This document shows positions 1-13,300 of a DNA stretch of 64,000 nucleotides, piece by piece. Source of the DNA: Chrysoperla carnea (taxonomy: Eukaryota; Arthropoda; Insecta; Neuroptera; Chrysopidae); contig NC_058337.1 in the NCBI RefSeq assembly GCF_905475395.1, forward strand, positions 94,978,368 to 95,042,367, read 5' to 3'. A model generated the notes under the pieces. The model was not told where the DNA came from and did not search any database. It saw only the letters and a program-made list of their open reading frames with translations. The position numbers and the translations under genes were made by a program. The number at the start of each line of letters is the position of its first letter. Within the stretch, counting starts at the first letter, position 1.

Positions 1-2
1 AC

Positions 3-276
3 CAGGGAATGATGGATGATGAACTGGATTTATTCGGATTACAAGCATTGTATAGAAAAACTCATGTATTTATGTATGTGCATATATCATTTTTAAGTGA
101 TGTACTCCCACAGGCAAAGAGAGCTGTATGGAAATGTTGGAAGTGTTTGGATTACTGGCCGTGTCGGATTACAGATTATTGAAACTATACTGTATAAATA
201 TCCTGCAATTCTTACTTTTTATCCCCTGTACAACAATCACAATCAATTTCTGTTCCTTAAAATAAAAATAAAATAA
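3..276 (+). CDS. Possible 3' end of a convergent gene, partial (exons 3-49 and 114-276)
   Basis: The reading frame at 3-49 runs QGMMDDELDLFGLQAL. A candidate 64-bp intron (donor GTATAG at 50, acceptor CCCACAG at 113) joins it to 114-276 in frame, giving QRELYGNVGSVWITGRVGLQ and then a less convincing tail to TAA at 274-276. AATAAA hexamers at 261-266 and 272-277 would suit a 3' end. Unspliced, the first frame also stays open to 180, so the model is not unique. The product is not recognised and the 5' part lies outside the window. If real, the gene is tail-to-tail with the transporter. Confidence 0.3.
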
Positions 277-1022
277 AATTTGTTGAAACTGGCGCTAACC
301 TTACTTTAGCTTAATTTTATCACATCTGTATCGTTAAAATCTAACTAATTTCTATTTCTTAATGATTTCCATTTGATGGTTACGGTTAATTTGTCGTGGT
401 GGAATCGAGTTAGGATTAAAAGTTACCAAAATTAATTTTTATTATTTTTTTTTGTGGATTATTTGAATGGGCGCAACTATTATTGGTCTGTTATTAAAAA
501 TTCTTTAACATTTTTATTTTCAGTTACAGAGGACGTATCTATTAAACTACAAAATACTTATAAAAGCGGTCATTAAGCCATGAAAAATAGACTTTCTTGT
601 AACAAACTTAACTCAAAATATGCATTCTTATTGAAATCGCACGCTGATAACGATGGACCACGATCTGTCCGTAAAAACTTGGTACGGAGGGTGGAACACC
701 CTAAAAATAAATTATTAAAGATCTGAAAATCAAAGCGGTAAATGAAAAATTTTTTCAAAATAAAAGATAAAGAAACCAACGGTTTGATGAACTGTTAATG
801 AAACATATGAAGAGCGGTTTAAGTGCGGTATTATCTTCCTATATACCTTCGGACTATTTGAACGATTTTCGTAAGTGTGTTTATATGGTTTAGTTACGTC
901 TCATGGTTTCAACCTTTATATTTTGCAAAAATATTAAAACTAAATAAAGTTTAACGCCAGATTCAATAAAAAATTATGATAAAAACAAAAAAACCTACAA
1001 TATTTACTATTAAAAACAGTCT
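277..1022. other. AT-rich spacer between the left-edge frame and the MCT 3' end
   Basis: No coding signal seen. The open frame at 573-779 on the minus strand has no start context, domain or splice support. Confidence 0.5.
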
Positions 1023-1028
1023 TTTATT
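1023..1028 (-). terminator. Probable polyadenylation signal of the MCT gene
   Basis: AATAAA on the minus strand about 200 nt beyond the stop codon. It is the first clear hexamer in a suitable position, but the region is AT-rich and other hexamers could serve. Confidence 0.4.
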
Positions 1029-1229
1029 TTAAATAAAAATAATCTTTATATCTCTCTTAACGATATGTTTCTTATTTTTTGTATTATGCGTATAAAAATA
1101 AACTTAAAAAATTAAATAACAATTTAATGAATTATTTTTAATAATAAAATAACTCTAAAATGAACGAATCTGACTTATCAATTCATTTTTTAAAATTTAG
1201 ATTTATAAAAAAAAAGTTAAATTTACTAA

Positions 1230-1384
1230 TTACATATTTTCAACATTATTTCTTCTTAACGACCTTCGTTTTAAATACTGTTGTAGAGCTGGAATAGCAA
1301 ATAATATCACTCCACTTACACCAATTGCTGAACCTGATAAGTAAAATCCTGGATCATATGATTCTAAAATATCATACATCCAAC
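1230..1384 (-). CDS. MCT coding exon 5 (TM12 and C-terminus)
   Basis: 155 nt after acceptor TTTTAG at 1385. Reads GWMYDILESYDPGFYLSG, then SAIGVSGVILFAIPALQQYL and a basic tail KRRSLRRNNVENM, stop TAA at 1232-1230. The family ends the same way: a last helix, then a basic cytosolic tail. An AATAAA signal on the minus strand lies at 1028-1023, giving a probable 3' UTR of a little over 200 bases. Confidence 0.94.
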
Positions 1385-4300
1385 CTAAAATTAAAAAAAA
1401 AAAAGTTAATTTTTTTTTTTGAAAGTCTTCCATATACTCACAGGGTGTCAAACTATCCGTAAACCCCCTATAGAGTTTAAAATATTTCTCGTGAAACTTA
1501 AAATATTTAATTAGTAAATCGGTAAAGCTGGAGGATCCATTAGATACGTTTTCAGCTTCTGATTTCGAAACTCGAAATCAATTTCTCAACTTTTTCTCTA
1601 CACAATGTCTTAAAGTCGTAATAATACACTAAAGCATACCTTTAGTATGCTTTAATATTATTATTATCCGCCCACGAAACTGTTTCATTTCTGCTATTGC
1701 TATTGGATAGGACAAGTCTAGTAAAGTTGGTGAAATTGTTGGAGTAATTTGTTTTCGATAAGACGTGCACAAGATAGGAAGAATAAAATGACTATCTAAT
1801 AAGCTATCTAATGGCACGGATAGTATGAACCAGGATACTATCCGCATGAACAATGAAAAATATTTATTTTAATTGTTGCTGTAAAGTTCGGTTTTCCTAA
1901 TAAAGTGGCCGTAATATATGTTAATAAGGACAGGTAATATACCAGTTCAATGTAGTATTTATAACCATACTGCTAAATGACGATTGCCAGATATTATGTC
2001 TTACCAACGGAATATATCGACACGAAAAACAAATCAATTTAAAATTTTGAAAATCACGAATAATTAAAAAAACCTCTTTTTTCACCTTTCACCTTTTTAA
2101 ATAAAAATTTAAATCAATAGTAAAGATCTCCAACTATAAAGTTTTTTAAGTTTTACTACATCGAAAAAAATGTTTACCAAAATATAGTTTATTAAAATAG
2201 CTTACCTGCTAATGGTGGTCCAACCAATGAAGCAAGACCTTGGAACAGTAAAAGTATACCAAAGGCATTCGTAAGTTTATCTAAACCTAAAAGATCGACT
2301 AGAATAACTGATGTCAGTCCAACGTAGGCGCCTATCGTAAAACCAAATACTATTGCGTATAATGCTAATGTATAGAAGTCGTAACAGAAGGCACTGAAGA
2401 AAGTCGCTGAAATAATTAAATTAATTTGAATTAGTAAATTAATACAATTAAAAACAAATTTTAGACGAAAATGCGGTAGTGATGACTACCCATTTAAAAT
2501 TCTACTTTGGTTTTATTTTTACACATTAGCCTTGGTTCTTCCATAAAAGATTATCTCTGTCTTACTCTGTTGAACAAGATTTGCCCGAAGTCTTGCAGAA
2601 CAAGGACTAATGTGGTAACATGAAGAAGAAAAACTCGTAACACTATCTCAGTGTGTTAAACATAGAGAGTCAATTAGATCTTGTTAATGAAATGCAGATA
2701 AATCAAAGATTTTCAGATAAAGAAATATGCTTGTACAAAGTTTTACATTTTCTTCACGCTTATAGCATATATTTTCCGAATATTTTCAGTTTATGGCTAA
2801 CCCTACAATAGACCTTTTCATCCATTTGATTTTGTTTCGAACACTTGTCAAAAACCATTCAACCTAAGAAAGTTAAATATATTTTATCTAAGTTTTCAAG
2901 TCGCGTTTTTTGACCAGGATAGAAGAAATAAGATAAGTCTTAACTGGATTGAAAACAGTCCGAAACAAAAAAAAAACCATTTTGTAAATGAAAAGCCCTA
3001 TGCTTAGAAAAGTATAATGACTTTGATGATATTTCAAACAATAAATATAAAAAATAATATGATTTAGGTATACTTGAAGTTGAAGGACATTTACGCGTTT
3101 ATTTTTTTCTGTTATTAGTTATAAATGATAACTAAATTTTAATGACCTTTATGAGAAATAAATAAAAAGAGGTATCGCAAAGATATACTAATATCGAATA
3201 TAACCTATTAAAATAATTCAAAAACTAGGTCAATGTTCTACAAAACGGGTTACCATAACTACACAGAATATAGTTTAGGACTGTACAAATAAGAGGTAGA
3301 AATTCACAATTTGTGAAGAACTGCACGTTAGAAAAGTCTATTCTAATTTAGTGGGGTTAGACTGTCGAATCATAATAAAAACTAATCGATACAATTTTAA
3401 CTATAAAAAAGTAAGCATGATTTATATACCTAGCACTTTGAGAATAAAAATATATCTTACCTATTCCACAGACAGTAAGACAGGTATTATAAATAACCAA
3501 TCGATTAACCCATGGTTTATCAGAAATATATCCCAGTACAATACGTCCAACTGTATTAGCCATACCAATAATTGATAATAGATAACTAGAATCAGTTGTG
3601 GATATATTCATCTTTGTTGCTTGTGGTACAATATAAACATACGGTATATTAAAACCAATGCTTGTTAAAAAATTTGATACAGCAAATAATATAAAAACTG
3701 GATCCGAAAATAATGAAAAATCTAACATCTCTTTAAATGTATCCTTTGTATCGGCTGTGCAACAACAATCTGGCTCATCATCATCACTAATTTTATTTTG
3801 AGTCTCATTCTTATTGTAAACAATGCGATTATTTTTATTTGCATCAGCAATATTACCATTTATTATTTGGGAAGATGGTAATTGTTTTGTAAAATCATGT
3901 ATATCTGGTTTTGAATATTGTGGTAAATTTAATAAGCTACCTTGATATAAAATATCAGGCCGTGACATAACACCAACCGATTTACGGGCATTTAATCCAG
4001 TAGCAGAAGTGCCAAAATTTGTATTCAATAATGGTTGACTCAAAGCTAAACGAGCATTAATATCATTACTCGGCTTACTGTGTTTCGTGCCATTTTCTAA
4101 CAATGGAGAATTTTTTGGCTGATTTGTTCGTGGCATTGTATAATGCCCCACCATACTTTGGGGTCTTTCTTTTCCATTTGTTATCATTGGTGGTATTTGT
4201 AAATTATTTAATGTTGGATTTGATGCACCCAAAACTTTATTTATTGGTCGTGTTTCGTCCACTTTCTTTTCACTAATTGTCACTAGTTCATTTTCATTTA

Positions 4301-7300
4301 AATCTTCTTCTGGGTATTCTAGTGGTCGAAATAGTATACCGAAAATAATACAAATTAACATCAATGCACCCACAATAAAAATTGCACCTTTCCAACCATA
4401 TTGTACATTAAGCCATTCAATAAGAGGGGCAAATACAAATGTACCAAAGCCACTACCACATACTGCAATACCTGTGGCTAACGAACGATATTTCTCGAAG
4501 TACATTGTTACACTCACAATTGCAGGTAAGTAGATCAAACCAAAACCGAATCCTGTGCCCAAACCAATTGTAAAGTATAATGTTAAAACATTTTTAGCTA
4601 ATACACTTATCATTAATGATGCGGATGCCAAAATAGAACCAGCTATTGTTACCGCTCGACATCCATATTTATTTACAAATATACTTGCTATTGGACCTGA
4701 AACATAGAAATTAGAATAGTTTTGCGTTATTGCTTGGTTTGGTAAATGAAGCTTAATGCTTTGTGTTTTTACTGAACCTGAACAATATGTAACACCGACT
4801 AGAATTGAAAGAATCCATGCTGTTTCTCCTTTTCCCGAATGAAAATAATCCACAAATTGTACATAAAATACACCAAACGAGTACGTCACACCATCGGCTG
4901 TAAAAAAAAAAACTTTTATTAATACAAATAGGTTTAATAAGTAAGAATATTATGAGAGTCAATAAAATCCATGACTGATTTAGACGAAATTTGCGAATAA
5001 CTTGAGCCCTGAGGATGAAAATAGGCTTTTTAATGCCTAAACCAGTACAGCTTCATCCTTTCTTAGTTTTTTTTTAACACCGATCTGTTAACCAATCGAA
5101 ATTGATATCAGAAGAAATATAATTTAATTATGAAATAAGTGGTAGAGACTGGCCTGCAAAAAACCGTTCATGGGAAAAATTGATTAAAATTAATTTAATT
5201 AAAAGTTGTCATAAACACTTTTCGAAAGATAAGCTATCATTGCCGTGTTTATAAATCAAGATAATTTTATAAAAAAAATGTCTCCTCTGGTTATCAGATG
5301 GGCGAAGATCGACCTTCTACCGTCAAGGTCTCCTAGACTATAAGAAGATAAATAAAAAAAAACCTAAATCTGATAAAACAATGTAGATCTTCTTGAAAAA
5401 TCTTGTTAGGTTTTACTTATTTGTCTACAGCTTAAATAAGATTGTTGTTTATAATAAAAAAGTAGCTTTTTCTGCCAAGGTTATTCAGGATTGTTTACCC
5501 AAGTGCTTGTTAGTTAGTAAATACTTGGGAAAATGCAAGAAGATATTGAATATTATTGATTGCTTTTTAAGTATTTGTAAAATGTAGAACAATAAAATAT
5601 GTGTACACATAAAAAATCGATAACATGAGTTCGAATAAATACTCAAAAGAGGGTATCATTAGAGAGAAATCAAAACCCGAAATGAGTAAAGTACTTAAAC
5701 TTTAAGATTAATTATTAAATAAGTACTCAAATAAAGAAAGATAAATACTCAAAATTTTAAGTGGACTTCACTTCAATTTTACTGTCAATCATTTTTTTCC
5801 CTCCAAAATAGAGCGTTAACTATTTTATTTTCCATGTTTTAACGCTCTGAGTTTGTCATATTATTGCTCTTGATACTGCCCTAATACTGATAGTCTTTTG
5901 ATATTCTGTCATTTGTATACAATGGTGTAATTGATATAAGTGCAAACTATAAATTAATCATATATAACAAAAAATTGGAATCTTTATAAATTCGTCAATA
6001 ACAATCACTTCGTTAGTAATGGAGTACAGTTTAATCCTAAGCGATCCAGAAGACACAAAACAGGTAACGGTAAAACATATAATGAGTTACGTGCGAAAGC
6101 CGACTGTTCTTCAGCCAAAAGAGTACAAAACTGGGCTTTTTAGTTTACACATAATTCTCGAGTGTCATTTTCAGTTGACAATATATTAACTTCTTTGTAG
6201 AGTTAGTTACTTGGAAAAAATTATGAACTAATACACGTGTTCTATAATAAATTCATAGAATCGTTACCGACTATGTGTCTTTATTTTTAATTAGTATCCA
6301 TATTCGAGTAATGGTGTTATCATTTTATTATCAGACAATACACTCAAAATATTTGCACTTTAAATTCTGAAGTACATTTTAAAGATTTTTATTTATTTGA
6401 AAAAAAATAATGATTAAATATTTTTAATCTTATTATGTTTTATGATTATTATTAATTTTATGATTAAACTGTCAATTATAGTTATTATAATATAATACAT
6501 TTTTCAAGTAATTCCATAATTCCAACCGATTAGAAAATATTGCACGTGCTCCTCCATAAAAATAACATTGTATTTATATTTAAAAAATTTATCAAGTTCT
6601 ATAATTATTACACGTATAAAATATGTAAAGTACAAGGACATTATTAGTCTCTGAAAATGCACTCATGGGCCAATTGATGTTTATGAGGGGAAATAAAAAA
6701 CCTACTCCTTTCGAGAGCGATGCTTCAACCTATCACTTTGAAAGTTTTTGCAGTAATTTAAGCATACAATGTGCTAATGAACTTGCTGTTCCAATTAATA
6801 TTGAGCCGTACTAGAAAATTTTTTTTGTCTCAAGTCTTTCGTTTACTTTGTACGATTATTAGTTCCTTTAATATAATTGAAAAAAAGATGACGTTTCATT
6901 CAATAGTTGATATCGAAGAGATACATAGTCGGGTACATGATACAGATGACCCAAGTATTAATAAACCTACCCTTTTGAAAAATAAAAAATTTAGAATATA
7001 TTTCCTTCGCTCAATTTTCTTTCGAGAGCGCCGAATATGGTGTCTCAAAATTTTTTCATGCATTTCAAGATTTCAAGCTTAAAAATGCTTTTTTTTTCTC
7101 GATGCGACAAGCAGTACCGAAATCATGCAGAATTTGCTGATAGTATATTTTACTATCGATTTTATCCTACCAATATCACCTCAAAAAATTTATGAAGTAA
7201 ACACTCCATTTAGATAAAATTATTTGTCAAGTTTCCATTAAGAAATTTATAATTCAAATAAATAATTTTCTTATCAAATTAAAGAATGTAGGTAGGTATG

Positions 7301-10300
7301 GTTAAGCCTTACTATCACATCACTGATATCGTAAAAAATTAATTTAATCTATACAAATTCTTCGTATTGTTATATCTATATTTCAAGGAAACGCGGAAAT
7401 GCGATAAAAATTAAAAAGAAAGTATAATTCAAATTTTATAGATTTTTTAGGCATAAAAAATTTTTAATTAATTTTCTATAGATTAGTTATTTATATAATT
7501 CGCAAATATTGGGGGGTCGATAAAAATAATAACATTTTTGAATTTTATTATATTTATGATGTGTTTGCTGGAAATAAGTCTCTATACATGCTTGATTTTC
7601 AAGAAGTTTGGCCAATTCCAGGAAAATCTTATATCAAATTCAAAAACTTATTAGTGAAAGATTTTATGTGTATGATATAAAATTAATTTGTTCGATATCA
7701 AGAGGTTTTAATGTAAATTATTTGTTTTATATTTTTAAATGTAAGTAGGTGTCTAAAATAACAATAATCAAATAATCTGACATAGTTTATAAACGTACAT
7801 TTTTGATAATTTTTTTGTCTAGTATTATAATTTATTTATATCTCAAAAGTATCTACTTCAATATATTGAGATACTTTAAATAAATAATTAAATAAATATA
7901 TGTTAAATAATAAATAATCAAATGAATATTTGGATTAATTTTAAATTTACTTAGCAACGCGACAATTAATAACATATATGCCATTTGCTGAAAAATGTCG
8001 GTATACAATCAAGCGGAATATTTCATTTTAACAAGGAAATCGCCAATATTTTTTAACTCGCTTTTATTAGCTTAATACGTATGTTATTATATTAGTATAT
8101 AACGCAAAATTTGAACATGATTTTGATCCCCTTGAACACTTCGGATTAACCACAGATTTGGCATGCCTATCAAGGACCGATGACAATACAATAATTTAAT
8201 AAGTTTATTTGATTATCCTGATCAAGATTTTCAGGATTAACGATTTCCATATCTGAAAATATTTATTTTCTCTGTTCCTTGCGCTCCCACCATATTCATA
8301 CTGAATTTTTGATAAATAAATATAATAGTCTAAAAAACACAATCAAATAATAGCTTAAAAAAGTAAAAAACACGCTCTTGTGAACCTAAAAGGTAGAAAA
8401 TAATTTCTTTAAATTCAAAAAATCATTTTATCGTAAAAAAGCGTGGGGTTCTTATTAAGATATTTTATGACTAATGGTTTTTTTGAATTTAAATACTTTT
8501 AATTACCATATATGAGTTTTACCACCTTTTCCGCTTACAATTTCATTTATCAGCTCCTCAATGACTTTCAGAGACTGTGTGCACCTCCTTCATGCATATA
8601 CCATGCACTACAACAGCTCATCATAACTATTAATTAAATTAATTTTTCCAGGTTTGTACGTGTGCAAAATCTGAGAACTATCAGCCTATCTAATACCAAC
8701 GCCATAGTGGTTTTATAAAACTACCCTTTATAACAATCTGCATTTGTAATGGTGACATGATGTCACTCGTATCTGGAAACTATCTCTAATAAAAACTGTG
8801 ACAGAGTGAGTTATAGGAAAATTGAACCGAAAATACATGAAACGGGTTGTTACAGATATCCGCAGTTGGTTAAAAGTTTCGAATGATTAATCATGATATT
8901 CAGATAACAATACTGAAAATGAATTTTATAATAAGGATTATTATTATTAAAAAAAAAAAAATTCTTTAAAATTATACATCCGGTCACGTGAGAGCAAACA
9001 CCAATAAGCTTACAAATACAAAAACATGTAAACTTGCATATACAAAAATGATATTATGTCACGGTTTGATGTCATTCAAGACACCATGACACTCTATACT
9101 GTTTTAGAAATAAATTTGAATTGTTTTTTTAAAATGCAAAATACATAAGGTAAATAGTATTTATTTTTTTAAATAATACTTTCTTGATGTAAATTAGATA
9201 CTAACGCAACGCATAAACCAATTTTTCGAATTTAGGACAAGAGACTATGACTGGGACTTTTAGTGTAATAAACTTGTCTGGAAGTAAATTTGCTAGAGTT
9301 ACACAACTCCTGCGTTACGAAATTCTAAACAATTTTTTAAATCTCAAACAAAGGCAAAGGAACAATAGATTAGCCGATAAATAATTATTATATTCAATAA
9401 CACTTGAATATGATTGTGCAGTAAAAGTAAGTAATATCACTTTGAATAGGGATTGTCTTTGACATAGTAATAAGATTATGAATGATACATAAAATTTAAA
9501 GAAAATATGTGTTTTTTTTATGAATTAATTTTCATAAAAACAAAATTCTTTTGTTTTTATGAAATATCAGCACAAAAAAGAAATCCTTGAACATTTTTAT
9601 CGGTGCCAAGATAGTTGTATAAGTCAATATAAATAAAGTCAAAAAAAATTTGTAAACAAAAGATTTATTATTAGTCAAAAGTCACTGCACTAAAAGAGAT
9701 GCATTTTTATTGATGCAAATTTATCTCTCCCAAATGAAGACAACAAATTAATGTAATTTTATTCATTTTAATTCTTTGTTTTCAACATTTTAGTTTGACA
9801 ATAATATTTACTTGCATTTAAGGCGTTAAAGTATCTAGCTAAAAAAAGGGCTTTGACCCTTAAAGGTCATTTGGGTAATCTGGTTCCAAAAGGTCATAAT
9901 TGTAATATGTATTTATAGTCTTTGAAAGGTAGACTAAGAAAATTCAATAAGTAGATTTCTATAGGTAAATAAAAGATTTACAGAAAAAAAGATTAGTTAC
10001 TAGAGGGTCCTGTACTTTCTTTCTTACATATGACTTGCTAAGAAATTCAAATTTTATATTCTCAATAATACATGCTCTCGGGAGCTAAAAACTGAGGAAT
10101 ATTTTCCTTAGTAAAATTTCTATAATTTCAGAAAGGATAACCAAAAGCCCTTTCCTATAAAGAAATTAGGAGGTTATTATTCCTGAAAATAGACCGTTTT
10201 TATATTACTGTAGAAAGCTGTGTATATTTTTTTAACAAATACTGGTGACCCATGTACCTACTAAAAAGTGAAATCTAACTTTTAACTGGTAAGAGATAAA

Positions 10301-13300
10301 GGAACACATTAAGTTAGAAATTTATTCCTTCAAAATTTTTTAATTAAAGATTTTCATTTACCTCTTATACCGATAGTAGATATGCATCAGTTCATCGATG
10401 GTAAATTTTCATTATTCTTAACATTTTTCTAGAAATGTACATCAATAGTAAAATATTATAGTTTTTATACCCTGTATATATGAAATATATATCAAGGTAT
10501 ACTAAGTTCAGTCCTAATTTTCATAAAGCTTAAAATATAATTGATACAAACAAAACTTTGGTATATATGTTCATAAAATCGCCTAATTAGTCCATTTGCG
10601 CCTGTCCGTCTATTCGTCGTTGAACACAATAACTCAAAAATAATATCAAGCTGTTTTTTTTTATAGCTTACTCAAAGCATAAAAATTGAGTTTGAGTTCG
10701 TAAAGGATAAACATAGGTCAATTGGATCTTGGGTGCCTAGGACCCATCTAGTAAACCGTTAGAGATAGGACAAAAGTTTAGATGAAAAAATATTTCTTAT
10801 AAAAAAATAACAACTTTTGTTTGAAACATTTTTTCGTAGACATAATTATTTACTCGTAAGGGCGTTAATTAGGATTAAATTTTGGTGTCTATTTTCTCCA
10901 AAACTATGAAAGATAGAGTTGAAAATTTGCAATTTTCTCAAAAAACAAAAAAAATTTTTTTTTGAAGTTTTCGTAAACCAAAAGAACTTGCGACCGCAAG
11001 GCCCCCATAACTTTGTTGGTTTTTTTAAAATTTTCTAATTTATTAAAAACATTGCAAACACTGACACTGAATTTATTAAAAACATTGCAAGCATTGACTT
11101 TATATGCGTATTATTTCCACAATTCACTCAGTCAATTGTTTCTTTTAACTTGTTTCTAATTACAATTCGAAATAAATATACCATAGATTGAACAATTGGA
11201 ATTCCATACAACAGACAGAAGTGAGTTTAAGTGAGACATAAATTTTTTTATTTACAGTCAAACCAAATAAAAGACGTACTAAAATAAATACGCAATTTCG
11301 TTGTAAAATCTGAAAAGCAAAAGTCGAACGAGCTATTTTCAAAATTTTTAACAAAGACAAATAAAAATAGAATTTAACAACGTTAGGCACGCATAAATTA
11401 AAGTAATTCGAAATATAAATTAAAAATAAATATAACCAATTTGAAAAAAAAAAGTGTTATAGATTATTTTAGTTCAGAAAACAAAAATAGACACAGCATT
11501 CACTAACCAAGTGTTAAATTTTGTCATATAAGCTGCTTAAGAATTCAAAATACAAATAAATGGATATGTAATATACTTAAATAAATGCAATAGATACATA
11601 CAGAGTGCTCCTACGATCAAGGAGGCGTTTTCTTAAAATAACATTTTAATAAAATTTTGTAAATTTTAGTTTATTGATTGATTATCTTTGACAATTTGTG
11701 ATGACATAGCCAAGTTGGCCGCCTCTAGCAGCGGTACAAAGATCCTTTTCCATTCGAAGTGCGGTACCTTTGGTTAAAAACCGTCTAAAGAAAAAATTTA
11801 TAAGCGATAAATATAGTAATTTACTTTCTTTTTATATATAGGCAATTTTATTACAGATATGACGTACAAATTCCATACTGAACAAATTTAAATATTTATA
11901 TGATTTCTCTAGCCGGTTTTTTCCAAAGAGGTACATTTTTTAGACCGTGAGTCTATTTATCTTCATTAGCCAGCGCGAACTTCAAAATGAGGCATGAATC
12001 ATGGAAATTGATAAAGAAATAAGATCTCGTAATGTGACAGAAAACAGGCAAGAGAAATAATACTTATCTAAGATTAAAGCATAGCTATGAGAATTGTGGT
12101 AGGCTATAAGAATATAACTATGAGAATTGTGGTGTTGCCTTTTACACTCTTGCCAATTTTCTGAAGTTTAAATATTTATCTTATAACAGGTTATGCAGTT
12201 TTGGTTTTATGATTCTATTCCTTCCATTCATTTGTATTTGAAAATTTATTAATTTTTGTTACTGATAGGCTCTGGTCTTCTCTTTAAATATTTTGTATAA
12301 TAATAGACTACATAAAGTTGATGTTTTCAAACATCATTGTATTCAAATCGTCGCAAATGCATTTAAAAAAAAATAGGACAATGACTCCATTATAGTTAGT
12401 TAGTTATTTTTAACAATTTGTAAATTGAGTTGAAATTATTTTGGATATTTTAAATTAGAAATTTATTGTAAATAAAAATTACGATACAACACAATTTAAC
12501 AGCCAATTTTTCAATTGAACAAAATTAAATTTTTGTTTTAATCAAGTCTTATTTATTTTTATGTTAGTGGGATTAGTATCAGAAATTTTCCGCACGAATA
12601 ATGCTTTTGTTTACTCAAGGTTTATGTCCTAAGAAAACTTTTTATAACTATCGGCATGGTGGCAACACTTGCAGCGTGCAGATTGCGGGTTGTTTCCACC
12701 CCGGGCTTTTTCCAAATTTGAAAAAAGTTGTAGACGATCAAAGAGCATAAAATTTTTTACGAATTGAATAAAACTCATTTAAAATATCATAGAAAAAGGA
12801 CTTATTTTTTGTATGTTATCATTGGTTTTATATTTTGAAAACCCTGTAAAACAAAAACCCATAATTTTTTTCAAATTAATTTTACCATCTTAAAATACAT
12901 AAACAAGTATTTAAGAATATTGTACAAATTGAATTAAGTAATTCCTAAATTTTATTTTTAACTAACTAAAGAAAGTTATCTATTAAATTAGTAAAATCTA
13001 ACAACTTGGGGCTTTTTTTTTATGAGTTTATCTGAAAAGAAGAGTATCAGGAGAGGTAACAACTGTATCAATATAACGAATCAACAACAATTTAACTACC
13101 AAAAGAATGAAACTTTTAATGAGTGTTTCAAATCCTGTGTAATGTTATGAACAACTTGTTCGCCCGATAAAAATGTATTTAAAGATTGTAAAATAATAAA
13201 TTGATGATTTTAAGCTATCAAAATCATACACTTTTCTACATCACCCTGTTTGTGTAGACTCATTTCGTTACAAAAAGACGGCATAGAATGCCTGGGGCCT

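Noticed and set aside
3351..3575. Plus-strand frame opposite transporter exon 3
   Set aside because: Shadow of the real exon on the other strand.
4753..4962. Minus-strand frame overlapping transporter exon 2
   Set aside because: Wrong frame of the exon plus flanking intron.
6771..7082. 103-codon plus-strand frame
   Set aside because: No domain, no splice or promoter support, composition like the AT-rich intron around it.
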